Shown piece by piece: positions 24,702-32,154 of a DNA stretch of 64,000 nucleotides. Below the pieces are notes generated by a model. That model did not search any database. It was not told the DNA's origin and saw only the letters and a list, made by a program, of their open reading frames with translations. Position numbers and translations under genes: made by a program. Source of the stretch: JACVCJ01 sp052437175 (GTDB lineage: Bacteria > Bacteroidota > Bacteroidia > CAIKAF01); assembly GCA_052437175.1 (NCBI GenBank), contig JBQVOK010000008.1, forward strand, positions 62,001 to 126,000. Direction: 5' to 3'. Every line of letters starts with the position of its first letter. Positions within the stretch are counted from its first letter, which is position 1.

Positions 24702-24806
24702 AAAAGGCCTATACCCATTACAGGTACAGGCCCTCTCTAACCCTCTATCACCTCGTTTAATGCTTTTGCGTCTATAAAGGGTTACTTTACTTTCCCGAGG
24801 TGATTA
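24702..24806 (-). ncRNA. Predicted ~105-nt small RNA between aroA and rnr
   Basis: A minus-strand unit with its own promoter (24843-24812) and two stems. The 5' end forms AUCACCUCG (24804-24796), pairing perfectly with CGAGGUGAU (24755-24747) around a 40-base loop. A 3' hairpin pairs GGCCUGUACC (24732-24723) with GGUAUAGGCC (24715-24706), 10 bp with one G-U, followed by UUUUC. The opposite strand would have an A-C mismatch at that position, so the minus strand is the structured one. No credible ORF is inside. AUCACCUC equals the 16S rRNA 3' tail core. It may be an independent sRNA; it resembles no RNA family I can name. Confidence 0.55.
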
Positions 24807-24811
24807 TAGAA

Positions 24812-24843
24812 CAAAAGTAAATAAGGTTTATGAATTACACAAA
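24812..24843 (-). promoter_or_regulatory. Promoter of the predicted small RNA (TTTG-N20-TACTTTTG)
   Basis: TTTG (24843-24840) and TACTTTTG (24819-24812) on the minus strand, spaced 20 bases, an excellent consensus match. The predicted start coincides with the first base of the 5' stem. It lies 80 bases past the aroA stop, with no coding gene directly downstream. Confidence 0.6.
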
Positions 24844-24922
24844 TATTTGAATCTTTTTTTTGAAAAAAAGTTTAGAGAATTTTACATAAGTATCCCGCTA
24901 AAGACGCCCTTTAAGCGACTTT

Positions 24923-26182
24923 TCATTTCTCAATAAGCTGAATATCTTTCACATAAGTTTGCACATGTGCCCACCATTCCGGGTACGATTTTTTTACGAC
25001 CCCCGGATCATTTATGGTAATTTTCCCCAGGGAAGGCACCAGGGCCGAAAAAGCCATCGCGATGCGGTGATCGCTGAAGGTGTCGATCGCTTCGTCCGTA
25101 GGGCGTAATTTTCCCGCGCGGATGAAAAATTCAGACTCTTCGGGGTCATATCCGGCATCCACGCCCAGTTTGGCCAGTCCCTCCGCTACACTTTGCAGGC
25201 GGTTACTCTCCTTATATACCAGGGAATGCAGGCCGGCAAAGCTGGCATTCAGTCCCAGGGCAGCTACCGAACAGGCCAGCGCCGGGAACAGGTCGGGATT
25301 GTATTCCAGGTCAAAGTGAAATTCATTTCCATCCGGGCGGGCGGCCTTTTTTACCATAATACCGTTGTCCGTTTCGCGGAACGAAAGGCCCAGCATCTCA
25401 AAATAATGCATAGCATAGGCATCGGGCTGTATACTGTCGGGCAGCAGTTTATCCAGGTACAGTTCCATACCCATTGGGGCCTGCAGCATCCATTCCATCC
25501 AGAAAGCGGCAGAAGACCAGTCGTTCTCCACCACGTATTCTGCCGGCAGTACCGGCGTGGAGCGGTGTATCTCGATCACCGAACGCTCCGTTTCCGGGTC
25601 GTGCCAGGCTTCGGCCTGTACATAACATTCGGCCAGCAGGGCCAGGGTAAGCTGTATATACGATTCGGTAACGGCGCCCGAATAGCTGATGGTCATTCCC
25701 ACTGATGGCGCCACCAGGCACAGGGCCGAGATGAACTGCCCGCTTTCCGGGTTCTCGAAATGTACCGTACTGCCCGGCTCGGGTTTACAACCTTTGATGG
25801 ATACGGGTAAAAAGCCTTCTTTTTCCAGGTAGCTGATCTCTGCACCCAACTGCCGCAGGGCATCAAACAGTTTGGCCATAGGCCGTTCGTTCATGCGTGC
25901 GCTGCCCCGCAGTATGTGTTCGCCCGAACGTGTGGCCAGGTACACCGCCAGGAAGCGGGCCGTGGTTCCGCCGTCACCGGCATAGATCTCCCTTTCTTCG
26001 GAATACAGGCCTTTCTGCAGCCACTGTGTGTCTTCAGACTCCGAAAGATTATGCAGCTCCGTGTCCGGACTGTACAGTCTGCGCATCAGCAACATGCGGT
26101 TACTGATGCTTTTGCTGGCCCCGGTATGTATTGCACCGGCAGGCCGCACATTATGCTCTGCGATCAATTGTATCGTCTTCAT
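24923..26182 (-). CDS. aroA: 3-phosphoshikimate 1-carboxyvinyltransferase (EPSP synthase)
   Basis: 419 residues, taking the ATG at 26182; a longer frame exists but this ATG overlaps the aroB stop as ATGA. AroA transfers enolpyruvyl from PEP to shikimate-3-phosphate. Motifs are divergent from the enterobacterial enzyme but complete: ASKSISNRM (the lysine of the SKS site), DGGTTARFL (replacing GTAMRPL), RGSARMNERPM, NPDLFPALA (catalytic Asp), YKESNRL and FSDHRIAMAF. The altered GTTARFL sequence is at the PEP/glyphosate site. Coupled to aroB; together they supply two shikimate-pathway steps. Confidence 0.93.
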   Translation of the reverse strand: MKTIQLIAEHNVRPAGAIHTGASKSISNRMLLMRRLYSPDTELHNLSESEDTQWLQKGLYSEEREIYAGDGGTTARFLAVYLATRSGEHILRGSARMNERPMAKLFDALRQLGAEISYLEKEGFLPVSIKGCKPEPGSTVHFENPESGQFISALCLVAPSVGMTISYSGAVTESYIQLTLALLAECYVQAEAWHDPETERSVIEIHRSTPVLPAEYVVENDWSSAAFWMEWMLQAPMGMELYLDKLLPDSIQPDAYAMHYFEMLGLSFRETDNGIMVKKAARPDGNEFHFDLEYNPDLFPALACSVAALGLNASFAGLHSLVYKESNRLQSVAEGLAKLGVDAGYDPEESEFFIRAGKLRPTDEAIDTFSDHRIAMAFSALVPSLGKITINDPGVVKKSYPEWWAHVQTYVKDIQLIEK

Positions 26183-27216
26183 TTCTGACAGGTATCTGTA
26201 TATATAGGTAGCCATTCTTCCAGGGCAGCGGCCGGTACGGCAATATCAAAGAGGCAGTGCCCGATACGGTCGGGCAGGCTCATGCGTATCTCTCCCTCCC
26301 GGTTTTTCTTGTCCCCGGCCATCAGGCTGCGGAGCTCAGTCACGGCAAGCTGATCCACCGGGAGCGCAGGGAACAGCGCAGACAGGCCCCTCCGTATCGC
26401 TTCACCTTCTGCCGAAGACAGGCCGGCAAAAGCTTCTGCCGCCAGGCTTTCCATCCACATGCCGGCGGCTACGCAGGCCCCGTGCGTTACATGCGTACCG
26501 GCGCGTGCAAAAGCGGCCTCGAGTGCATGTCCTACGGTGTGCCCAAAGTTCAGTATCTTCCGCGGGCCTTTCTCCAGCGGGTCGGCAGCCACTACGGCCG
26601 ATTTTATATCGATGGAACGGCGGATCATTTCCGGCGTGTCCAGCTTAGCGGCCAGGCAATCTTCCCAGTAGGCCGCATCGGCAATGAGTCCGTGCTTCAG
26701 TACTTCGGCCATGCCGCTGAGCCATTCTTCGCGGGGCAGGCTTTGCAGGTAGCGCGTATCCATAAAAATGGCTTCCGGCGCCCGGAAACTGCCGATCATA
26801 TTTTTCTCGGAAAGCAGGTTCACCCCGGTTTTGGCCCCGGCAGTAGCATCTACGCAGGCCAGCAGGGTGGTGGGCACGTTCACAAAAGCCACGCCTCTTT
26901 TATAACAGGCTGCGGCAAATCCGCCCAGGTCGCTTACCATACCGCCGCCCAGGTTTATCCAGACAGAATCGCGGTCGAACCCCTGCTGCAGGGCAAAGGT
27001 CCAGAGCTTTTCGCAGCTGGCAAGGGATTTAAAATCCTCACCCGCTTCCATCTCAAACAGGGCCGGCCCTTCGCTAAGATCGCCGGCAAACAGGGGCAGG
27101 CACAAACGCCGCGTATTACTGTCGCACACAACCAGATAACGCCGTTCTTTGCCGAACTGTTCCCGTACCCGTTCAAAGGTACATACGCCGTAAAAAATGG
27201 GGGCTATCGCCTGCAT
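26179..27216 (-). CDS. aroB: 3-dehydroquinate synthase
   Basis: 345 residues. AroB converts DAHP to 3-dehydroquinate using NAD and a divalent metal. Visible motifs: INLGGGMVSDLGGFAAACYKRG (NAD site), NVPTTLLACVDATAGAKTGVNL, EEWLSGMAEVLKHGLI and NFGHTVGHALEAAF with metal-binding histidines. All conserved residues appear present and the length is normal. It is the first gene of an aroB-aroA pair and diverges from proline dehydrogenase across a 114-base gap. Confidence 0.95.
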   Translation of the reverse strand: MQAIAPIFYGVCTFERVREQFGKERRYLVVCDSNTRRLCLPLFAGDLSEGPALFEMEAGEDFKSLASCEKLWTFALQQGFDRDSVWINLGGGMVSDLGGFAAACYKRGVAFVNVPTTLLACVDATAGAKTGVNLLSEKNMIGSFRAPEAIFMDTRYLQSLPREEWLSGMAEVLKHGLIADAAYWEDCLAAKLDTPEMIRRSIDIKSAVVAADPLEKGPRKILNFGHTVGHALEAAFARAGTHVTHGACVAAGMWMESLAAEAFAGLSSAEGEAIRRGLSALFPALPVDQLAVTELRSLMAGDKKNREGEIRMSLPDRIGHCLFDIAVPAAALEEWLPIYTDTCQK

Positions 27217-27284
27217 GCATTAAGTTTGCCGCAAGGTAGCAAAATGCTTTCGATCGCCCTATACCGAATAGTTATCCCCAACGC

Positions 27285-27313
27285 TTGCAAATGGTTAAAA
27301 ACTCCTACTTTTG
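27285..27313 (+). promoter_or_regulatory. Proline dehydrogenase promoter (TTG-N18-TACTTTTG)
   Basis: TTG at 27285-27287 and TACTTTTG at 27306-27313, 18 bases apart. The start would be about 11 bases before the ATG at 27331. Confidence 0.6.
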
Positions 27314-27330
27314 CGCTGCAATTACACTGT

Positions 27331-28500
27331 ATGGTTTCTTTCGATAATACCGAGATCGCTTTCCGGCACAAGACAGACGCTGATCTGCGCAGAGCCCGTT
27401 TCCTGTTTACCACCCTGGGCAACAAATGGATGGTAGACACCGGTAAGACCCTTACAGGCCTGGCCTTCTCGCTGCACCTGCCTGTAAAACCCATTATCAA
27501 AGCTACCCTGTTCCGGCAGTTCGTAGGCGGCGAGAACATCGGGGAATGCTCGCGTACCTCAGAGGTACTGGCCCGTTACGGCGTGGGCACCATTCTCGAT
27601 TATTCGGTGGAAGGCAAGGAAGACGAAGAAAGTTTCGACGCCACCACGCGCGAACTGATCTGTACCGTGGAAAAAGCGGCGGCCGTTAATCATATTCCCT
27701 TTGCTGTGTTTAAGGTGACCGGCATCTGCAGTACCGCCCTGCTCAGCAAACTGAACCGGGGCGAAACCCTGAGCGCAGCAGAACAGGCCGCCTGGGAACG
27801 TGCCCATGCCCGCGTGCTGAGCATCTGTAGGCTGGCCGCTGAAAAAAAGGTGAAAGTGCTGATCGATGCGGAAGAGACCTGGATACAGGAACCCATCGAC
27901 CGCCTGGCCGAGGAAATGATGGAACGCTTCAACAAGGCGGAGGCGCTCATCTACAATACCACGCAGATGTACCGCCACGACCGCCTGCAATACATCCGCA
28001 ACCTGCATACCGAAGCCCGGGAACGCGGTTATAAGATCGGGCTCAAGATCGTGCGCGGTGCCTATATGGAAAAAGAACGTGCCTACGCCGCTGAAAACGG
28101 CCTACCCGACCCTATACAGCCCGATAAGGCCGCTTCCGATGCGGATTATAATGCCGCGCTGGAATACTGCACGGAGCATATCGACGATTTTGCCCTCTGT
28201 GCCGGCACACACAACGAACGCAGCAGCCTGTTGCTGGTGCAGCTGATGGAAAAATACGGCATCCGGCCCCAGGACGACCGTGTATACTTTGCCCAGCTGC
28301 TGGGAATGAGCGATAATCTGAGCTTTAACCTGTCGCACGCAGGCTATCACGTGGCCAAATATGTACCCTACGGACCGGTAAAGGAACTGATGCCCTACCT
28401 GTTTCGCCGTGCCGAAGAAAATACCAGCGTAAAAGGCCAGACCGGGCGCGAACTTTCCCTGATCGAAAAAGAGATCGGGCGCCGTAAAAACAAAAAGTAA
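27331..28500 (+). CDS. Proline dehydrogenase
   Basis: 389 residues, monofunctional PRODH (TIM barrel, FAD). It oxidises proline to pyrroline-5-carboxylate at the membrane, passing electrons to quinone. The frame runs much further upstream, but MVSFDNTEIAFRHKTDADLRRA at 27331, right after a promoter, is the natural start and the upstream part is antisense to aroB. Family marks are GGENIGECSRTSEVLARYGVG near residue 70, VLIDAEETWIQ, IYNTTQMYRHDRL, GLKIVRGAYMEKER, CAGTHNERSSLL and the final YVPYGPVKELMPYLFRRAEEN, the FAD/substrate motif. No P5C dehydrogenase is in the window. Confidence 0.93.
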   Translation: MVSFDNTEIAFRHKTDADLRRARFLFTTLGNKWMVDTGKTLTGLAFSLHLPVKPIIKATLFRQFVGGENIGECSRTSEVLARYGVGTILDYSVEGKEDEESFDATTRELICTVEKAAAVNHIPFAVFKVTGICSTALLSKLNRGETLSAAEQAAWERAHARVLSICRLAAEKKVKVLIDAEETWIQEPIDRLAEEMMERFNKAEALIYNTTQMYRHDRLQYIRNLHTEARERGYKIGLKIVRGAYMEKERAYAAENGLPDPIQPDKAASDADYNAALEYCTEHIDDFALCAGTHNERSSLLLVQLMEKYGIRPQDDRVYFAQLLGMSDNLSFNLSHAGYHVAKYVPYGPVKELMPYLFRRAEENTSVKGQTGRELSLIEKEIGRRKNKK

Positions 28501-28504
28501 GTAT

Positions 28505-28885
28505 CTATTTTTTTGCCAGTTCTTCGATCTGCTTCATGAGATCGCGGGTGCTGAACGGTTTGCATACGTACAGCGAAGCGCCGGCATCGTAGCCTTTCTG
28601 GATATCGGTTTCCGAGGTTTTGGCGCTGATGAACACAATGCGGCAGTCTTTCTGTAACTCAGCACTTTTTATGCGGCGGGCAATTTCATAGCCGTCCACA
28701 TCGGGCATCATAATATCGAGCAGTACAAGGGCAATAGGCTCCTTCTGAAGGAAATCGAGCGCTTCGGTACCGTTGCGCGCCACCAGTACATCGTAGCCTT
28801 TTTTCCGGAACAGGAAATCGAGCGACATCAGGATGTACGGATCATCGTCCACCACCAGGATCTTACCGTCGAAGGGTTTTTTCAT
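28505..28885 (-). CDS. Single-domain (CheY-like) response regulator
   Basis: 126 residues, a receiver domain only. The acidic pocket is DDD (residues 13-15) with phosphoacceptor Asp57 in VLLDIMMPDVDG; VFISAK supplies the switch Ser and YVCKPFS the conserved Lys. With no DNA-binding or enzymatic output, it must act by protein contact or as a phosphorelay or sink. It starts two bases after the stop of the SLC5-histidine kinase gene and is therefore the kinase's likely partner. Confidence 0.9.
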   Translation of the reverse strand: MKKPFDGKILVVDDDPYILMSLDFLFRKKGYDVLVARNGTEALDFLQKEPIALVLLDIMMPDVDGYEIARRIKSAELQKDCRIVFISAKTSETDIQKGYDAGASLYVCKPFSTRDLMKQIEELAKK

Positions 28886-28887
28886 AT

Positions 28888-31587
28888 TCAGGGCAAAGGT
28901 ATGCTAAATTTAAATGTGGCACCACTCCCCGGTTTGCTTTCCACCCATATTTTGCCCTGGTGCATTTCGATGATCTTACGGGTAATGGCCAGACCCAGTC
29001 CGCTGCCTTCTGGCTTTCGCAAGGAGGCGTTACGTACCTGGAAAAATTTGTCGAAAACGGCCTGCTGAATATCGTAGGGAACACCGGGCCCGTCGTCCTG
29101 CACCCATACATGGGCCTCGTTATCGCTCACAAAGGTGTGGATCACTATTTCGCTGCGCGCAAATTTAATGGCATTGGCCACCAGGTTGTAGATCACCTGG
29201 GTAAGCAGGTCTTTATCGGCATGTACCAGTATCTGTGAACGGAAGTTCTGTATGGAAATCTGGATGTTCTTCTCCCCTGCCAGCGGACCGGCCGTGCGCA
29301 TTACCTCGCTGATGCAGTCGTGCAGATCGAAGGAATACAGGTTGAGCTTGTAGCGCCCGCTTTCATAGCGTTCCAGGTTCAGTACCCGGGTTATAAGGTG
29401 TCCCAGGCGCTCGGTCTCGTCAGAAATGGCCTGCAGGAAAGTCTGTTTCTGTGCTTCTTCCAGGTCCGGATTATCGTACAGGATCTCGCTCAGCGCCCGG
29501 ATGGACGTAAGCGGAGTACGCAATTCATGCGTAACGGTGTACAGGAACTCGTCCTTCAGGTCGTGCATTTCGGTAAGCTGCCGGTTGGTCTTTTCCAGGG
29601 CTTCGCGGGCCCTGCTGATCTCCACCGACTGTTTGCGCAGCTGTTTGTTCAGCTCGATGAACTGCCGGCTTTCCTTTACCATGTTCAGTATTTCGTCTAC
29701 GTTCACCTGTTCTTCACGGGCCAGGTAAGCGATCATGATGCGGGCCGAGGCACTGCCGATAACGCCGCTCAGGATACGTTCGCCGAATTTTACCATGCGC
29801 GGGTCGGCCGTTTCGTTGGGGTACAGCCCTATCCCGTGCCGGTTGGCATAGCCCTGCAGCAGCGCGTCTGCACGTTGCACGCCCAGGAAGTTGCGCAGCA
29901 GCTGTTGCAGTTCTTTGAGTGGAATTTTACCCTGCCAGAGCGTTTCACTGCCGTGGAAATCGCTGAATTTCTCCACGTGTACGAACAGAGCCGACTGCAG
30001 TATTTCCGGCGCGGTCTTCTGTGTAAACAGCGACACCGCAATAAATATCAGTACGTTCAGCAGCAGGCTCCAGAAAGCGCCGTGGGCCACCGGACCCAGG
30101 TCCGACATTCCGAAAAGGGCCACCGGACGCAGCAGTTCCCAGCCGAACGGCCCCTGCTGCACCAGCTGCCGCACCGGCTCGCTGACCCCTGAAAATGAAG
30201 GCAATATCAGCGTATAGAACCATACAAAAGCCCCGGTAATAAAAGAGGCATAGGCCGCTTTTTTGGTAGCTACGCTCCAGTACATACCACCGATAAGCGC
30301 CGGGGCCAGCTGCGCCACGCCTGCAAAGGAAATAAAGCCGATGCTCACCAGCGAAAAACGGCTGGCCACGAAGGTGTCGTAAAAATAACCGCCGGCAATA
30401 ATGCTCAGGATACCCAGGCGGCGGCCCCAGATCACCGAACGGGCGGCTTTGCTGCTCAGGTTCTCTTTGATCTTTTTGTTGCGCAGGGCCAGGGGCAGTA
30501 CAATATTATTGGTGAGCATGGTGGTAAGGGCCACCGTTTCTACCATTACCATGGCGGTAGCCGCAGAAAGTCCGCCCAGGAAGGCGATCATAGCCAGCAG
30601 CGGCTGGTCACGGACCAGCGGAATAGATAAAATATAGGTGTCGGGATCTACCCCCGTATCTTTAAAAAGCAGGCTGCCGCCCAGGGCAATGGGAAACACG
30701 AACAGATTTATGAGAAAGAGGTACAGCGGAAATACCCAGAGCGCCGTACGCAGATGCTGCGGGTTCTCGTTCTCCACCACGCCTACCTGGAACTGCCGGG
30801 GCAGCAGAATGATCGACAGCCCCGAAATGATATTGAGCACAAACCAGTCAAAAGGGGTCTCCCGGGAGAAATAGGGCGTGGAAAGCAAGCCGGGAAAAGC
30901 CGTGTTCACCTGTTTAAAAAGATCGGTAGGCCCTGAAAACACAAAGAACAGCACAAATACCCCTATAGTAATGAAAGCCAGCAGCTTTACAATGGTCTCG
31001 ATGGCAATTACCTGTATCAGGGCTTTGTTCTGCCCGGAATCTGACACCCGGCCCGTACTGAAAATAATGATGAACAGGGCCAGGAAAATACCGGCAAAAA
31101 GTTCGCTGTTCTGCTTAAAGAATAGGGAACGCCCCTCACCGGGCAGCATCAGTTCCACACAAAACCCGATGGCTTTGATCTGTATGGCAATATAGGGAAT
31201 GATGCCGATGATGAAGAACAGCGTTACCCAGATGCCCAGGCCCACGCTTTTGCCGTAACGGCTGGAGATAAAGTCGGCCAGGTTCGAGATATTCTCCAGG
31301 CGTGCAATACGAATGGCTTTACTGAGCACCAGTATAATGAGCGGCATAAAGATCATGGGGCCGATGTACACCGGCAGGAACGACAGGCTATTGGTGCCGG
31401 CTACGCCGATACTGCCGAAATAGGTCCAGGCCGAACAGAAAACAGCCAGGGAAAGTGCATATTTGTATTTGGCCCAGCCCCGCCAGCTGCGGCGTTTTTC
31501 ACCTTCGGCCTTCAGGGCCCAGAACCCGATGCCGATCAGCATCAGGGCATATACGATCACGGCAACGATCACCAGGGCGTTATTCAT
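28888..31587 (-). CDS. SLC5-family transporter/sensor histidine kinase fusion (CbrA/CrbS type)
   Basis: 899 residues, starting at the ATG at 31587. The N-terminal half (about 1-510) is a sodium:solute symporter fold with about 13 helices. A STAC-like linker (about 545-660, LKELQQLLRNFLGVQRADAL) and a short coiled coil follow. HisKA has phosphoacceptor His687 in VTHELRTPLTSIRAL; the ATPase has NLVANAIKFA, DDGPGVP and GSGLGLAI. In CbrA and CrbS such fusions sense small organic acids or amino acids, and CrbS/R controls acs in Vibrio and Pseudomonas. Here it is followed by a receiver protein and is 4 kb from acs. No PAS domain is obvious. Acetate as ligand is inference. Confidence 0.9.
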   Translation of the reverse strand: MNNALVIVAVIVYALMLIGIGFWALKAEGEKRRSWRGWAKYKYALSLAVFCSAWTYFGSIGVAGTNSLSFLPVYIGPMIFMPLIILVLSKAIRIARLENISNLADFISSRYGKSVGLGIWVTLFFIIGIIPYIAIQIKAIGFCVELMLPGEGRSLFFKQNSELFAGIFLALFIIIFSTGRVSDSGQNKALIQVIAIETIVKLLAFITIGVFVLFFVFSGPTDLFKQVNTAFPGLLSTPYFSRETPFDWFVLNIISGLSIILLPRQFQVGVVENENPQHLRTALWVFPLYLFLINLFVFPIALGGSLLFKDTGVDPDTYILSIPLVRDQPLLAMIAFLGGLSAATAMVMVETVALTTMLTNNIVLPLALRNKKIKENLSSKAARSVIWGRRLGILSIIAGGYFYDTFVASRFSLVSIGFISFAGVAQLAPALIGGMYWSVATKKAAYASFITGAFVWFYTLILPSFSGVSEPVRQLVQQGPFGWELLRPVALFGMSDLGPVAHGAFWSLLLNVLIFIAVSLFTQKTAPEILQSALFVHVEKFSDFHGSETLWQGKIPLKELQQLLRNFLGVQRADALLQGYANRHGIGLYPNETADPRMVKFGERILSGVIGSASARIMIAYLAREEQVNVDEILNMVKESRQFIELNKQLRKQSVEISRAREALEKTNRQLTEMHDLKDEFLYTVTHELRTPLTSIRALSEILYDNPDLEEAQKQTFLQAISDETERLGHLITRVLNLERYESGRYKLNLYSFDLHDCISEVMRTAGPLAGEKNIQISIQNFRSQILVHADKDLLTQVIYNLVANAIKFARSEIVIHTFVSDNEAHVWVQDDGPGVPYDIQQAVFDKFFQVRNASLRKPEGSGLGLAITRKIIEMHQGKIWVESKPGSGATFKFSIPLP

Positions 31588-31786
31588 AGCGGTTGCGTTT
31601 ACCGGAGTTCTTCGATAGGAAATAATACAGCACAATGGCCAGTGCCCATACCGTAAAAATGAAGATCAGCAGCACAGGTACTCCGCCCGCTGTACCTCCC
31701 TTATCGGCCAGGTTCAGCAGCGGATAGTGCATCAGCAGGATCAGGGCCCCGCAGATCATTAATATACGAAAACGTTGTTTTTCCAT
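31580..31786 (-). CDS. Two-helix small membrane protein upstream of the SLC5-kinase
   Basis: 68 residues from the ATG at 31786: MEKQRFRILMICGALILLM opens the first helix, then a short loop (NLADKGGTAGG) and a second helix (VPVLLIFIFTVWALAIVLYYFL), with a basic tail. It overlaps the kinase start by eight bases, so translation is coupled. It has the size and topology of the DUF485/DUF4212 proteins that accompany SLC5 carboxylate permeases (the YjcH-ActP arrangement), suggesting a subunit of the transporter domain. The family is not confirmed. Confidence 0.75.
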   Translation of the reverse strand: MEKQRFRILMICGALILLMHYPLLNLADKGGTAGGVPVLLIFIFTVWALAIVLYYFLSKNSGKRNRYE

Positions 31787-31836
31787 GCTGTATGTTCGAA
31801 AGTTAATCATTTTCCGTTCAAATGCCCCCTTAACCC

Positions 31837-31864
31837 GGAAAAGGCCGCACCTCATGGTACGGCC
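31837..31864 (-). terminator. Terminator after the porin-MFS-DUF6814 genes
   Basis: On the minus strand GGCCGTACC (31864-31856) pairs with GGTGCGGCC (31851-31843), one G-U, 4-base loop, followed by TTTTCC. It separates the transport genes from the small protein/SLC5-kinase/receiver unit. Confidence 0.65.
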
Positions 31865-31915
31865 GCGCCCGGTTGTTGTTGTTTTGTCTTATGGATATTT
31901 ACGGAACTCCCTTTT

Positions 31916-32149
31916 TTAGTCTTTACGGTTGTACTCGCCCGTAAGCGCATAATACCCGAAGGTGATGAGGCTGCCCACGATCAGCGGCGTAAGAATGAAC
32001 AGCATAATAATGCCGAACACCATATCGGACTGGTTGCCGGCCAGGCCGCTGGTAAATTTGGGCAGACCGATGGACGTTATGCTGAAGTAACCGGCGTACC
32101 CGCCCAGTGCCAGCCAGATAATACCTGCAAATTTTCGTATCGTATTCAT
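31916..32149 (-). CDS. DUF6814-like small membrane protein
   Basis: 77 residues with two hydrophobic helices (IIWLALGGYAGYFSITSIGL and FGIIMLFILTPLIVGSLITFGYY) and a charged tail (LTGEYNRKD). Small proteins of this shape (I believe DUF6814) accompany MHS-family transporters in Bacteroidota. It starts five bases after the transporter stop codon, strongly suggesting a functional link, such as a stabilising subunit. The name of the family is from memory and less certain than the topology. Confidence 0.75.
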   Translation of the reverse strand: MNTIRKFAGIIWLALGGYAGYFSITSIGLPKFTSGLAGNQSDMVFGIIMLFILTPLIVGSLITFGYYALTGEYNRKD

Positions 32150-32154
32150 AATGC

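Noticed and set aside
24657..24719. Short minus-strand ORF (MGIGLFFVWPMLRIAGMQQR) as a leader peptide of rnr
   Set aside because: It begins inside the loop of the predicted sRNA terminator, ends upstream of the mapped rnr promoter, and has no regulatory codons or attenuator following it.
26257..27330. Upstream in-frame extension of proline dehydrogenase
   Set aside because: It is antisense to aroB, and the normal PRODH start lies at 27331 directly after a good promoter.
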